64,000 nt of DNA. Origin: Aerophototrophica crusticola. GTDB lineage: Bacteria; Pseudomonadota; Alphaproteobacteria; Azospirillales; Azospirillaceae. Shown in pieces: positions 25,553 to 34,840 of this stretch (position 1 is the first letter of the stretch; every line of letters begins with the position of its first letter). The notes under the pieces were generated by a model. That model made no database searches, had not been told where the DNA came from, and was given only the letters and a program-made list of their open reading frames with translations. Both the position numbers and the translations under genes were made by a program. Location of the stretch: the NCBI GenBank assembly GCA_001939945.1, contig MOEB01000017.1, positions 39,324-103,323 of the forward strand, given 5' to 3'.

Positions 25553-25984
25553 ATGACCGGAACCGCGCCGCCCCAGATGACCGCCCCACCCGTGACAGTC
25601 CTTCTTGCCGAGGATGAGCCGCTGGTTGCCCTGCATGCGGAGCAGATCCTGGAGGACGGGGGCTATTCGGTGGTCGCCAGCCTGGGTGACGCCAGGGCCG
25701 CGGTGGCGGCGGCCGAGCGGCTGCGGCCCGACCTGTGCGTGCTGGACATCACCCTGGCCGGCGGCACGGATGGGTTGGCGGCGGCGGTGGATATCCAGGG
25801 CCGGCTTGGCATCCCCGTGGTGCTGGCCTCGGCCCTGGCCAACCCGGCCCTGGCCGTGCGGCATGGCATCCGGGCCTGGGTGACCAAGCCCTATTCGGGG
25901 GCGGACCTGCTGGCGGCCGTCGCCCAGGTGCGGCCCCGGCCGCCCGCGGCGGCGGCTCAGTCCCTGTCCGGGACGTTGCCGTAG
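25553..25984 (+). CDS. Single-domain response regulator (CheY-like)
   Basis: 143 residues, receiver domain only. The acidic pocket (LLAEDEPLVALHAE), phospho-acceptor Asp65 (CVLDITLAGG) and Lys112 (WVTKPYSG) are visible. No output domain is present, as in stand-alone receivers that relay phosphate from HWE-type kinases. The start is uncertain: no strong Shine-Dalgarno precedes the ATG at 25553, and an upstream GTG at 25463 would overlap the palindromic site. Its 3' end overlaps the convergent Crp-type gene by 28 bases. Confidence 0.8.
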   Translation: MTGTAPPQMTAPPVTVLLAEDEPLVALHAEQILEDGGYSVVASLGDARAAVAAAERLRPDLCVLDITLAGGTDGLAAAVDIQGRLGIPVVLASALANPALAVRHGIRAWVTKPYSGADLLAAVAQVRPRPPAAAAQSLSGTLP

Positions 25985-26676
25985 CCGGACAGCGCGTCCA
26001 GCCCGTCCCGGTCCAGCAGCGTCAGGAAGCCGTCGCCGAGCCGGGCCAGATTCCGTGTCGCCAACTCCTGGGTGGTGCGCGTCACATGGGTGGGCGACAG
26101 GCCCAACGCGTCCGCCAAATGGTGCCGGCGCAGGGGGAACGGGCACCAGCCGCCCTGGGACAGGCCGCGCGCCTCCAGCCGGGTGACGATGTCCAGCAGC
26201 AACCAGCCGGTGCGCTCCACCGCATCGCGCCGGCCGAGGTTGGCCAGCATGGCTTCCGCCCGCGCGAGGCGCCGCGCCAGCAGCGCCAGCAACGCTTCCG
26301 CCAGTTCCTGGGAGCCGACGCGGAGGGCCGCCGCGTCGAGGGGGCCGTAGCGCACCACGGTGGCCGCCGTCACCGTCTCCACCCGCCGCACCGGCGTGCC
26401 GTGCAGGACGCTGTCCAGGGACAGCAGGTCACCGGGCAGCAGCACCTCCGTCACCTGCCGGCCGAAGCGGGGCCCCAGGTCCAGCAGCCGCACCGCCCAG
26501 CCCTCGAACAGCCCCAGCACCCGCGCCGGCTGGTCGGGCGCCGCGATGGCCGTGCCGGGCGACACGCGCACCCGCCCCTGGATCAACTGGTCCATGGCGT
26601 CCTGAGCCCCGGGCGGCAGTTCGACGAGCCGGAAACCGGGCGCGATGGGTGGGGTCTGGGTCGCTCCAAGTGACAT
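25957..26676 (-). CDS. Crp/Fnr-family transcriptional regulator
   Basis: 239 residues. The N-terminal ~140 residues are a cyclic-nucleotide-binding-type beta barrel (VSPGTAIAAP, TEVLLPGDLLSLDSVL). The C-terminal winged HTH reads FPLRRHHLADALGLSPTHVTRTTQELATRNL. The FNR iron-sulfur cysteines are absent. The ATG at 26676 has AAGG nine bases upstream and lies inside a GTGACATATGTAACC element that matches one before the neighbouring response regulator, suggesting autoregulation. Confidence 0.85.
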   Translation of the reverse strand: MSLGATQTPPIAPGFRLVELPPGAQDAMDQLIQGRVRVSPGTAIAAPDQPARVLGLFEGWAVRLLDLGPRFGRQVTEVLLPGDLLSLDSVLHGTPVRRVETVTAATVVRYGPLDAAALRVGSQELAEALLALLARRLARAEAMLANLGRRDAVERTGWLLLDIVTRLEARGLSQGGWCPFPLRRHHLADALGLSPTHVTRTTQELATRNLARLGDGFLTLLDRDGLDALSGYGNVPDRD

Positions 26677-26684
26677 ATGTAACC
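26670..26684 (-). promoter_or_regulatory. GTGACATATGTAACC element over the Crp-type start codon
   Basis: Fourteen of 15 bases match the core at 25466-25480. It covers the ATG of the Crp-type gene, so a protein bound here would be expected to block its expression. Confidence 0.5.
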
Positions 26685-26782
26685 TTAAGTGACGCTTGTT
26701 GCTTCCCAGGGAACCCCCCGGTAGTCTACGGGTTTGCATGTGAAACAAGGGCCCGTCCAGGGCTTAATCACAGGAAGGGCAA

Positions 26783-27244
26783 ATGATGGCAACCGGGGCC
26801 AGCGGGGCAGGCAGCCCTGCGGAACGGGCCGTGTCCGGTCGGTACAAGGTGCTGGTGGTGGAGGATGACGCGCTGCTGGCCCTCGGCATCGTGAACCAGT
26901 TGGCGCGGCGGGCCGGGCGCTACACGGTCTGCGGCGTGGCGGCGACGGAGGAGGAGGCGGTCCGCCTCGCCGCCGAGCACCAACCGGACCTGGCCGTGGT
27001 GGATATCCGCCTGAAGGCCGGCGACGGGGTGGAGGCGGCCCGGATGATCCGCAGCCATTACGCGACGAGCATCCTTTTCGCCTCCGCCTATTGTGAGGCG
27101 GAGCGACAGCGCATGCCGGAGGGGAGCTGGTGCCTGGCCAAGCCGTTCCAGCCCACGGACATCGTGGACGCGCTGGACACCATCACCCGCATCCGGCGGG
27201 GGGAGGAAGCGGGGCTGATGCCGGAAGGGCTGCACCCGATCTGA
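26783..27244 (+). CDS. Single-domain response regulator (CheY-like)
   Basis: 153 residues, with AGGAAGG seven bases before the ATG. A ~20-residue polar leader precedes a receiver with VLVVEDDALLALGI, phospho-acceptor Asp74 (AVVDIRLKAGDG) and Lys120 (CLAKPFQPTD). No output domain. It is divergent from the Crp-type regulator and its end is seven bases from the convergent CHASE3 kinase, which is a plausible partner. Confidence 0.87.
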   Translation: MMATGASGAGSPAERAVSGRYKVLVVEDDALLALGIVNQLARRAGRYTVCGVAATEEEAVRLAAEHQPDLAVVDIRLKAGDGVEAARMIRSHYATSILFASAYCEAERQRMPEGSWCLAKPFQPTDIVDALDTITRIRRGEEAGLMPEGLHPI

Positions 27245-27251
27245 CCCGCGC

Positions 27252-29078
27252 TCAGCCGCCCGGCAGGTCTATCCAGAAGCGGCTGCCGGGCCCGGGGTTC
27301 GCGGGCTCCACCCCACAGGCGCCCCCCATGCGCCGGGCAGCCTTGGCGACGATGGCGAGGCCCAGGCCGCTGCCGGGATAGCTGCCCTCGCCGTGCAGGC
27401 GTTGGAAGGCCTGGAAAACACGGTCCTGTTCCCCCAGCGGCACGCCGATGCCGTTGTCCTCCACCCAGAACCGCACCCAACCCGCCGTCCTCCGCTCGGC
27501 CCACAGGCGGACGCGGGGGGACACCCCCGGGGCCACGAACTTGATGGCGTTGCCGACCAGGTTGCCCAGTACCTGGCGGAGCGCGCCGGGATCGCCCCGC
27601 ACAGTGGGCAGGCCCGGCGCCACCGTGACCTCCGCCCCGGCCGCGGCGATGGACGCGGCAAGGTCCTGGCAGGCGACGCGGGCCACCTCGCCCAAGGGGA
27701 CGGGAACCGTCTCAAGCTCACCCTGGCTCACCCGGCTATAGGCCAGCAGGCCTTGGATCAGCCCGTCCATGGACGTGGCCGCCGCCATGATCCGCTCGGC
27801 ATAGCGGCGGCCCTGGGGTGGCAGGGAGTCCCCGAAATCCTCCAGCAGGGCGGCGGCGTAACCTTCCATGCCCCGCAGCGGCGCCCGCAGGTCATGGCTG
27901 ACGGAACGGGCGTAGGTCTCCAGCTCCGCGTTCACCTCCGCCAGCCGGGCGGTGCGGTCCTCCACCCGCCGCTCCAGGTCGGCTGCCAGGTCGGCAAGGG
28001 CCTGGCGATCACGCATCTGCCCCGTCACGTCCAGCCAGATGCCAAGGCCCAGCACCCGCCCGTCCAGTGCCACGGGGCGGCGGGTCACCAGGAAGTCACG
28101 CACCTCCCCGTCCAGGCGGCGGTAGCGCACCTGCACCTGGGTGGTCCCGCCGTCCAGGATGCCGTCCCGCACCAGGGCCGCATAGTCCCACAGCGTGCGG
28201 TCGGCGACGTGGTCGTTCAGGCTGGCCCCCACCAGCCCGCCCGCCGGATAGCCCAACAGCGCCTCCGCCGCCGGATTGGCTGCCAGGATGCGAACCTCCA
28301 ACGGGTCGGCCACGACGACGCCGAGGGGGACGGCCTCGAACAGGATGCGGTAGCGCGCCTCGCTCTCCCCCAGCCGCTCCAGCGCGTCATCCCGCGCCAC
28401 CACGGCCGCCGCCCGCTCCCGCCGGGTGCGGCGGCCCAGCAGCAGGGCCCCGGTCCCCAGGGAGCCGACGGCCAGCAGCCCAGAGGCGCCCGACAGCAGC
28501 GACAACCTCTCTGCCGCCTCCTCGGCCACGGCCACCCGCTCGGCCAGTTGCCGGCTCTCCCGGTCGCGCAGCCGCTCCAGCAATCCCCGCGCCTCGTCCA
28601 TCAGGCGCCTGCCCTCGCCGGTCCTGACGATGGCGAGGGCCTGTTCCACCCGGCCCGCCTCGGCGGTGGACACGGTGCGGTCGAGCTGGTCCAGACGGGC
28701 GGCGATGGTGCGTTCCAGGACGTTCAGCAAGGGCTGCTCGGCGGGGTCGGGGTCCATCTCCGCCCGCAGTTCGGCCATGAAGCGGCGCGTTTCCGCCGTG
28801 CCTGCGCGATAGGGCTGCTGGAAAGGCCGATCCAGGGTGAGCAGGAAGCCGCGCTGGCCGGTTTCCGCGTCCTTCAGGGCGGAATAGAGCCGCTCGGTCA
28901 GGAGCAGGAGCTGGGTCGTCCGCTCCGTGTCCGCCTGGGCCCGGTCCAGCCGGGCAATGGCGTTGAACTGGGCGACGCTGGCCAGCAGCACCAGCAGCAA
29001 CGCCACCCACAAGGCCACCGCGCCCACCAGGGCCTGCCGCCCCCCTGAACGATCCCTCCCCATCCGAGCCACCGACAT
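27252..29078 (-). CDS. CHASE3-PAS sensor histidine kinase
   Basis: 608 residues. Membrane spans at ~16-38 and ~195-215 enclose a CHASE3-like sensor (LYSALKDAETGQRGFLLT). A PAS domain (~242-350) and a coiled linker lead to HisKA with His395 (YARSVSHDLRAPLRGMEGY), then an HATPase with N box NLVGNAIKF and G boxes (VEDNGIGVP, GSGLGLAIV). The arrangement resembles phytochrome-type kinase cores. The cognate regulator may be the convergent receiver protein at 26783-27244. Confidence 0.9.
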   Translation of the reverse strand: MSVARMGRDRSGGRQALVGAVALWVALLLVLLASVAQFNAIARLDRAQADTERTTQLLLLTERLYSALKDAETGQRGFLLTLDRPFQQPYRAGTAETRRFMAELRAEMDPDPAEQPLLNVLERTIAARLDQLDRTVSTAEAGRVEQALAIVRTGEGRRLMDEARGLLERLRDRESRQLAERVAVAEEAAERLSLLSGASGLLAVGSLGTGALLLGRRTRRERAAAVVARDDALERLGESEARYRILFEAVPLGVVVADPLEVRILAANPAAEALLGYPAGGLVGASLNDHVADRTLWDYAALVRDGILDGGTTQVQVRYRRLDGEVRDFLVTRRPVALDGRVLGLGIWLDVTGQMRDRQALADLAADLERRVEDRTARLAEVNAELETYARSVSHDLRAPLRGMEGYAAALLEDFGDSLPPQGRRYAERIMAAATSMDGLIQGLLAYSRVSQGELETVPVPLGEVARVACQDLAASIAAAGAEVTVAPGLPTVRGDPGALRQVLGNLVGNAIKFVAPGVSPRVRLWAERRTAGWVRFWVEDNGIGVPLGEQDRVFQAFQRLHGEGSYPGSGLGLAIVAKAARRMGGACGVEPANPGPGSRFWIDLPGG

Positions 29079-29120
29079 CCACGCACTTGCGGGGGGATGA
29101 ACAGGCCGGCGGCGGCGGTG

Positions 29121-32100
29121 TCACGCCGCCAGGCCCAGCGCCTCCCGGATGCGCAGGGTGGAGCGGCCACCGCCTGCCTTCTCCACCACAACCTGCACGC
29201 CCAAGCGCTCGTTCAGCGCCTCCACATGGCTGATGACGCCGACCTGCCGGCCGCTCGCCTGCAAGGTTTCCAGGCAGGAGATGGCGAGGTCCAGGCTGCC
29301 GGGGTCCAGCGCGCCGAAGCCCTCATCGATGAACAGGGTGCCGATGCGCGCGCCGCCGCCCACCATGCCGGACAGTCCCAGCGCCAGGGCCAGGGACACC
29401 AGGAAGCTCTCCCCGCCCGACAGGCTGTGGACGCTGCGCACCTCCCCGCCCAGGTCGCGGTCCACCACCTGGATCTCCAGCGAGGCCGGCTCGTTCCCGG
29501 CCCGGGTGCGCTCCAGCCGGTAACGGGGGGCAAGGTCGGCCAGATGGTGGTTGGCCTCCGCCAGCAACACGTCCAGGCTCAAGGCCTGGGCATAGTTCTG
29601 GAACTTGGTCCCGCCGGCGCTGCCGATCACCTCGTTCAGGCTGCCCCAGAGCTGCACCTTGGCCGCCTGCGCCTCGCGTCGCCGGCCCAGCCCGGCATGG
29701 GCGGCCTTCGCCTCCCCATGGCGCTGGGCCAGGGACCGGGCCTCCTGCACCCGCTCCCTGGCAAGGCCGAGGTCCCGCTGGCTGGCGGCAAGGGCCGCTG
29801 CCACAGTCTGCTCATCCTCGGTGGGAGGATTCTCAGCCAAGTGCATGTCGCACTGGCGTTTCCGGTCCGCGAGGATGGAGGCCTGCTCCGCCTGCCGGCG
29901 CTGCGCCTCCACCAGCCGGGTGCGCGTGGCGACGGCCCAGTCCTGGCCGCGGCCGAGCACCGCTTCCACCTCTGCCCGGCTGCTGCCGGTGGGGCTGAGC
30001 TGGCGGGCGAACTCCTGCTGGGCGGTGGCTAGGGTGGTCTCCGCGATCTGCGTGGCTTTCACAGCGGCGACCCGGTTGCCCTCTGCCGCGGCCAGTGCCT
30101 CCCGCGCCGCGGTCAGGTCGCGCTGGGTTGATGCCAGGGACTGGCGGGCCGCATCCACGGCGGCGCGGGCGCGGGCTTCCAGCGCGTCCGGCTCATCATC
30201 CCCCAGCAGGGCGCGCCGCTCCGCCACCAGTCCCGCCAGCGCCGATTCCGCCAGGGCAAGCCGGTCGGCCGCGACCTTGGCTTGGGCATGGAGCGCGGAC
30301 AGGGCCTGGGCGCGTTCCTCCACCGTCGCCTGCCGGCGGGCGAGGCTGGCGGTCAGCTCCGCCAAGCGGTCCTTGGACTGACGCCAGCGATCCACCCAGG
30401 CGGCCAGCTCGGCCACCAGCCCGGCGGGGTCCTGCGCCAGGCGGTCCCGCCAGCCATCGACCGGGGCGAGGCCGTCGGCCAGGGCGGCGGCCTGGGTCGC
30501 GGCCTCCGCCGCCAGCCGGTCATGGTCGGCCCGGGCCTGGGCAAGGCGCGCCTCCGTCTTGGCCAGGGCGGTTTCCGCCTGGGTCAGGGCGGCCACGGCC
30601 GCGCCGTGGGCGGTGTTGGCCATCGCCAAGGCGGCGAGGGCGTCGGCCTGGGCCTTGGCGGCCCGTTGCGCCTCCCGCTCCGCCGCCAGGGCGGCTTGGT
30701 GTGCCGCCTCGGCGCGGGCGATGGGCTCGGCGAGGCGGTCGGCCAGGGTCCTGTCGGCCGGCAGGTCGGGGGTGAGGGAACCCAGGGTCGCCAGGGCGCC
30801 GTCCCGGTCCGCCTGGGCAGTAGTGCGGCTGCGGGTCAGGCGGGCACGGCTGTCCGCCTCCGCAGCGGCTTCCGCCTGCAGGCGGCCCTGCTCGCCCACC
30901 AGGATGGCGATGGCGGATTCCAACCGGTCGCGGTCCGCGTCCAGGGCGACACGCCGCTCATCCACCAGGGCATGGGGGTCACGGAAGGGATGGTCGGTGC
31001 CCCCGCAGACCGGGCAAGGCGCCCCCGGGTCCAGCGTGGCGCGCAGGGCGGCGGCCTCCTTGCCCTCCGCGATGGCATAGGCGTCCAGGACACGGCGCAG
31101 GCCGCGCACCTCCCCGCGCAGGCCGGCCAACTCTGTCTCCAGGATCGGCAGCCGCGCTGCCCGGGCTTCGGCGGCCCTGTCCAGGGTCGCGAGGGCTGCT
31201 TCCACTTCCGCCAGCGTGTCCAGAATGGCCGCCAGGCTGCGGGACGCGGTCAGGGCCTGGCGCAGCCCGTCCAAGGTGCCGGCCGCTGCCTCCCGGGCCG
31301 CGGTGGCGGCAACGGGGTCGGCATCCGTACGGCTGGCCTCCACCGCCCCGCGGGTCCTGGCAAGGACGTCCGCGGCCTGTTTTTCAGACTCGCGCAAGGC
31401 AAAAATCGGGGCATTCGCCGCTTGTCGGTCTTCTTCCGCCGCTGCCAGGCCACCCTTCGCGGCGCGCAGGGACTTGGCCGTGCGGGCAGCTTCCTCCAGC
31501 AGGGCGGACCAGCGGGGCCAGCCTGTGGCCAAGCCTTCCCGCCCCGCATGCTCCGCCAGCCAGGCCCGGGTGCGGTCGGCCTGGGCCTGTTCGGTTTCCA
31601 GCATGGATTTCTGGGCGGCCAGCCCATCCGCGGCCGATTGGGCGTCTCGTTCCAGCCGGGCCGCCTCCCCCGCCGCCGTCTCCACGGTCTCCCGCGCCCC
31701 GGCGATCCGCACGTCCAGGGCCCGCGCCTTCACCAGGGTGGGGGCCAGCGTGGCTTCGGCCGCCTCCGACCCTGCCAGGCCGCGTTGCGCCTCCGCCTCC
31801 CGCAGGGCAGCGGTCTCCACCCGGGCGCCGGCTTCCGTCACGGCCGCCGCAGCCTGCCCCGCCTGGGCCCGGGCGGCGAGCAGGGCCTGTTCCGCCCGGC
31901 GCAGCTCCCCCAACGGCGCCAGCAGGGGCAGGAGCTCGTCATAGCGGGCCAGGGCCTCGCGGTCGGGGGTTAGGGCCTCCACCTGCGCGGCGGCGCCGGC
32001 CAGGGCGGTTTCCTGCACGGACACGAGGGAACGCAGCTCCGCCGCCCGGCGGTGCCAGGCAGCGGCGACGGACAGGGCCTGCCCCCGGGCTTCCAGGGCC

Positions 32101-32843
32101 ACCACCTCGGCGGTCCCGGATGCCAGCTCGTCCGCCAGGGCCTGTTCCTGCTCCGGCGTGGGCAGGGCGACCTCGGCCAAGCGGCGGTCCAACTCGTCCA
32201 GCGACGCGCGTTCCGCCTTCGACCGCTCGAAGGCGAGGCGGGAGATGGCGGCATAGATGCCGGTGCCGGTCAGGCGGGCCAGGATCTCCGCCCGCTCATT
32301 GCCCTTGGCCTTCAGGAAACCGGCGAAGTCCCCCTGGGCCAGCAGCACGGTGCGGCGGAACTGGGCGAAGTTCAGGCCCAGCAGCCTTTCCACCTCCGCC
32401 AACACCTCGGCCGTGCGGTCCGCCAGTACCTCCCCGTCGGAAAGGCGCGCCAGCTCCATCTTCACGGCCTGGAGCTTGCCGTCCGCCTTGTCCCGGGCGC
32501 GGCGGACGGTCCAGCGGCTGCGGTAGGCCTGGCCGTCGATGCCCTCGAAGGCCACCTCCGCCCAGCCGCTGGCGGCGCCGCGGCGCAGGATGCCGCGGCG
32601 GTCGGAGATGGTCAGCGGGTCCGGGTCGTCATCCCGCCCGAACACGGCGTTTCCGGATGGCAGGCGCGGCATGTCGTTGAACAGGGCGAGGCAGAGCGCG
32701 TCCAGGATGGTGCTCTTGCCCGCCCCCGTGGGCCCCGTGATGGCGAACAGCCCGGCCCCGACCAAGGGGGCGTCTGCCAGTTCCAGGGCGAAGGGGCCGG
32801 CAAGGCTCGCCAGGTTCTCCCCGCGGATGGCCAGGATCCTCAT
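29121..32843 (-). CDS. sbcC: Exonuclease SbcCD, ATPase subunit
   Basis: 1240 residues, the SMC-like subunit of the SbcCD (Rad50/Mre11-type) nuclease that processes hairpins and DNA ends. Walker A (ITGPTGAGKST, residues 35-45) is at the N terminus. The Zn-hook CPVC (encoded at 31005-31016) sits mid-protein between two very long Ala/Glu/Arg-rich coiled coils. The signature LSGGESFLVSLALALGLS and Walker B LFIDEGFGALDP are near the C terminus. Its start overlaps the sbcD stop by four bases. Confidence 0.97.
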   Translation of the reverse strand: MRILAIRGENLASLAGPFALELADAPLVGAGLFAITGPTGAGKSTILDALCLALFNDMPRLPSGNAVFGRDDDPDPLTISDRRGILRRGAASGWAEVAFEGIDGQAYRSRWTVRRARDKADGKLQAVKMELARLSDGEVLADRTAEVLAEVERLLGLNFAQFRRTVLLAQGDFAGFLKAKGNERAEILARLTGTGIYAAISRLAFERSKAERASLDELDRRLAEVALPTPEQEQALADELASGTAEVVALEARGQALSVAAAWHRRAAELRSLVSVQETALAGAAAQVEALTPDREALARYDELLPLLAPLGELRRAEQALLAARAQAGQAAAAVTEAGARVETAALREAEAQRGLAGSEAAEATLAPTLVKARALDVRIAGARETVETAAGEAARLERDAQSAADGLAAQKSMLETEQAQADRTRAWLAEHAGREGLATGWPRWSALLEEAARTAKSLRAAKGGLAAAEEDRQAANAPIFALRESEKQAADVLARTRGAVEASRTDADPVAATAAREAAAGTLDGLRQALTASRSLAAILDTLAEVEAALATLDRAAEARAARLPILETELAGLRGEVRGLRRVLDAYAIAEGKEAAALRATLDPGAPCPVCGGTDHPFRDPHALVDERRVALDADRDRLESAIAILVGEQGRLQAEAAAEADSRARLTRSRTTAQADRDGALATLGSLTPDLPADRTLADRLAEPIARAEAAHQAALAAEREAQRAAKAQADALAALAMANTAHGAAVAALTQAETALAKTEARLAQARADHDRLAAEAATQAAALADGLAPVDGWRDRLAQDPAGLVAELAAWVDRWRQSKDRLAELTASLARRQATVEERAQALSALHAQAKVAADRLALAESALAGLVAERRALLGDDEPDALEARARAAVDAARQSLASTQRDLTAAREALAAAEGNRVAAVKATQIAETTLATAQQEFARQLSPTGSSRAEVEAVLGRGQDWAVATRTRLVEAQRRQAEQASILADRKRQCDMHLAENPPTEDEQTVAAALAASQRDLGLARERVQEARSLAQRHGEAKAAHAGLGRRREAQAAKVQLWGSLNEVIGSAGGTKFQNYAQALSLDVLLAEANHHLADLAPRYRLERTRAGNEPASLEIQVVDRDLGGEVRSVHSLSGGESFLVSLALALGLSGMVGGGARIGTLFIDEGFGALDPGSLDLAISCLETLQASGRQVGVISHVEALNERLGVQVVVEKAGGGRSTLRIREALGLAA

Positions 32844-34132
32844 GCCGGCACCCCCACGGGCTCAGGGGCGGCGGGCGCGTCCTCCGCCTCCAGCCGGGCC
32901 CGCTCCTCCAGGCTGTGGAAGGCGGCCAGCAGGTCGGGGCCGGGGTCCTGGCCGAAGCGGTCGGCATACATGCGGCGGAACACCTCCTCCGCCCGCAGTT
33001 GCGACAGGGGTTCCGTCGGCAGCGCCCCATCCCCCGGGCGGGCGGAGGCCAGTTCGGTGGTCAGGGCCACCAGCCGATGGTTCTTTCCTTCCAACGCCTG
33101 GTCCACGCGCTGGCGCAGCAGGGGCTCCGGCTTGTCCAGCAGCACCTTCACGGCCAGGAACGGCCGCTCCTCCGCCGGGCCGTCATGCCGGTCCAGGGCG
33201 CGCAACCGGTCAAGCACGCGATCCAGGGTTTCCGGCTGTCCGGCGTCGGGCAGGCGGACCACGGGCACGGCCCGCGGCACGGGGATGGCCTGCACCTCGG
33301 GCTCCTTGCCGGCGGCCAGGGTGGTCAGCACCACCTGGTGGCGGTAAGGCGCCTCATCCGTCGCCAGCGGCAGGGGGGAGCCGGCATAGCGCACCCCCTC
33401 CGCCCCGCCCACACCTTGCGCCCGGTGCAGGTGACCCAGGGCCACATAGTCGAACCGGCCCAGCAACACGTCGGCCGGCACATGCTCCTGCCCGCCCACG
33501 AAGACCCGCCGCTCACTGTTGGCGGAGGCATGGCAGCCCGAGGCGTAGAGGTGCCCGGTGGCCAGCAGGGGCAGCCCCGCCCCGTCCGCCGCCAGCCGGG
33601 CGCGGGCCAGGTCATGGGCCTCGTCATAGACGCTGCGCAGGGCGGCGAGCCACGGGTCGTCCCCGCCCGCGCCCTGGGCCAGGGCATGCAGGTCGGCGGG
33701 GCGCAGGAAAGGCACGGCGGCGCACAGGCCCACCAGTTCCCCGCCCCGGTGCACTGGCACCATCAGGCGCGCCGCGTCCAGCCGCCCGTCGGCGCCGCGC
33801 AGCACATGGCCCACCACATGGACGTTCAGGTACCTCAGCACCGCGGCGGGCGCCTGCAACCGGTGCGCCCCGTCATGGTTGCCCGCCACCACCACCACAG
33901 TCAGGCCCGGGCAGCGCCGGGACAGGCCGGCCAGGAAGCCGTAGAACGCGTCCTGCGCCTCCGCCGGCGGGTTCTGGTGGTCGAAGACGTCGCCGGCGAT
34001 CACCAGCGCGTCGGGCGCCAGCTCCTCCACCCGGTCGGCCAGCCAGGCCAGGAACAGCCGGTGCTCATGGGCACGGGAAAAGCCGGCCAGGCTATGGCCC
34101 AGATGCCAGTCGGCCGTATGGAGCACCCGCAT
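32840..34132 (-). CDS. sbcD: Exonuclease SbcCD, nuclease subunit
   Basis: 430 residues of the Mre11-type metallophosphoesterase family. The metal-binding blocks are in order: HTADWHLGH, IAGDVFDHQNPP, VVVAGNHDGAHR, LLATGHLYASG and YVALGHLHRAQ. It provides the manganese-dependent nuclease for SbcC and is translationally coupled to it. The ~290 bases upstream hold no gene I can support, only the terminator of the HU gene and presumably this operon's promoter. Confidence 0.97.
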   Translation of the reverse strand: MRVLHTADWHLGHSLAGFSRAHEHRLFLAWLADRVEELAPDALVIAGDVFDHQNPPAEAQDAFYGFLAGLSRRCPGLTVVVVAGNHDGAHRLQAPAAVLRYLNVHVVGHVLRGADGRLDAARLMVPVHRGGELVGLCAAVPFLRPADLHALAQGAGGDDPWLAALRSVYDEAHDLARARLAADGAGLPLLATGHLYASGCHASANSERRVFVGGQEHVPADVLLGRFDYVALGHLHRAQGVGGAEGVRYAGSPLPLATDEAPYRHQVVLTTLAAGKEPEVQAIPVPRAVPVVRLPDAGQPETLDRVLDRLRALDRHDGPAEERPFLAVKVLLDKPEPLLRQRVDQALEGKNHRLVALTTELASARPGDGALPTEPLSQLRAEEVFRRMYADRFGQDPGPDLLAAFHSLEERARLEAEDAPAAPEPVGVPA

Positions 34133-34369
34133 GGAACCGTCCCCGCCCTAGCCTTTCGTGCCCCTCAGTCGCCGGCGCCGCATCCGCGGCTTGGCTTTCG
34201 CGGCCATGAGGCCGCGCGGCGGCGGTCGCCGCCGGGGCGTGTTGCCTGCCAGCGGCACCACGCCCTGTACCCAGAGGATAGGGATGACAGGCGCCCATGC
34301 AAGCCCAACATCTAGGGGGCCACGCGCTTTTCACACGCAAGCCCAAGCGGGTGCGGTGGAAAAAGAAAA

Positions 34370-34399
34370 GGGGTGGCCGCAGAAGCCCGCGGCCACCCC
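34370..34399 (-). terminator. Rho-independent terminator of the HU gene
   Basis: Read on the minus strand, an 11-bp stem GGGGTGGCCGC / GCGGCCACCCC with an eight-base loop is followed by TTTTCTTTTT. It lies 22 bases after the HU stop. The stretch 34133-34369 has no gene. Confidence 0.9.
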
Positions 34400-34421
34400 T
34401 GTTCGCCGGTGCCCCGGAAGG

Positions 34422-34697
34422 TCAGCCGTTGACGGCGTCCTTCAGGCCCTTGCCGACGGAGAACTTCGGCTGCTTGCTGGCGGCGATCTTGATGGCCTCA
34501 CCCGTGCGGGGGTTCTTGCCCTCGCGGGCCGGACGCTCGGCCACGGAGAAGGTACCGAAGCCCACCAGGCGGACGTCGTCGCCCTTCTTCAGCGCGCCGG
34601 TGATGGCGTCGAAGACCGCGTCAACGACCTTGCCCGCGGCGGCCGTGGACAGGCCGGCGGCGCTGGCCACCGCGGCGGCGAGTTCACCCTTGTTCAT
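34422..34697 (-). CDS. hup: DNA-binding protein HU
   Basis: 91 residues, full-length HU. The dimerisation helices (MNKGELAAAVASAAGLSTAA) and the DNA-binding arm (VGFGTFSVAERPAREGKNPRTGEAIKIAASKQPKF) are textbook for the family. The ATG has AGGGAG eight bases upstream. It compacts and bends DNA non-specifically. A clear intrinsic terminator follows. Confidence 0.96.
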   Translation of the reverse strand: MNKGELAAAVASAAGLSTAAAGKVVDAVFDAITGALKKGDDVRLVGFGTFSVAERPAREGKNPRTGEAIKIAASKQPKFSVGKGLKDAVNG

Positions 34698-34840
34698 GCG
34701 ATTGCTCCCTCTTATGTCGGTTGCGGGCACCGCTGTAGCACCGCGCCGCCCCATCTCACCCCCGCGGGGCCAGGAATCAAGCGATTCCGCGGGATTGCGC
34801 GCATCGGCATGGACAAGTGCGGCTTCCAGGGCACACCATC

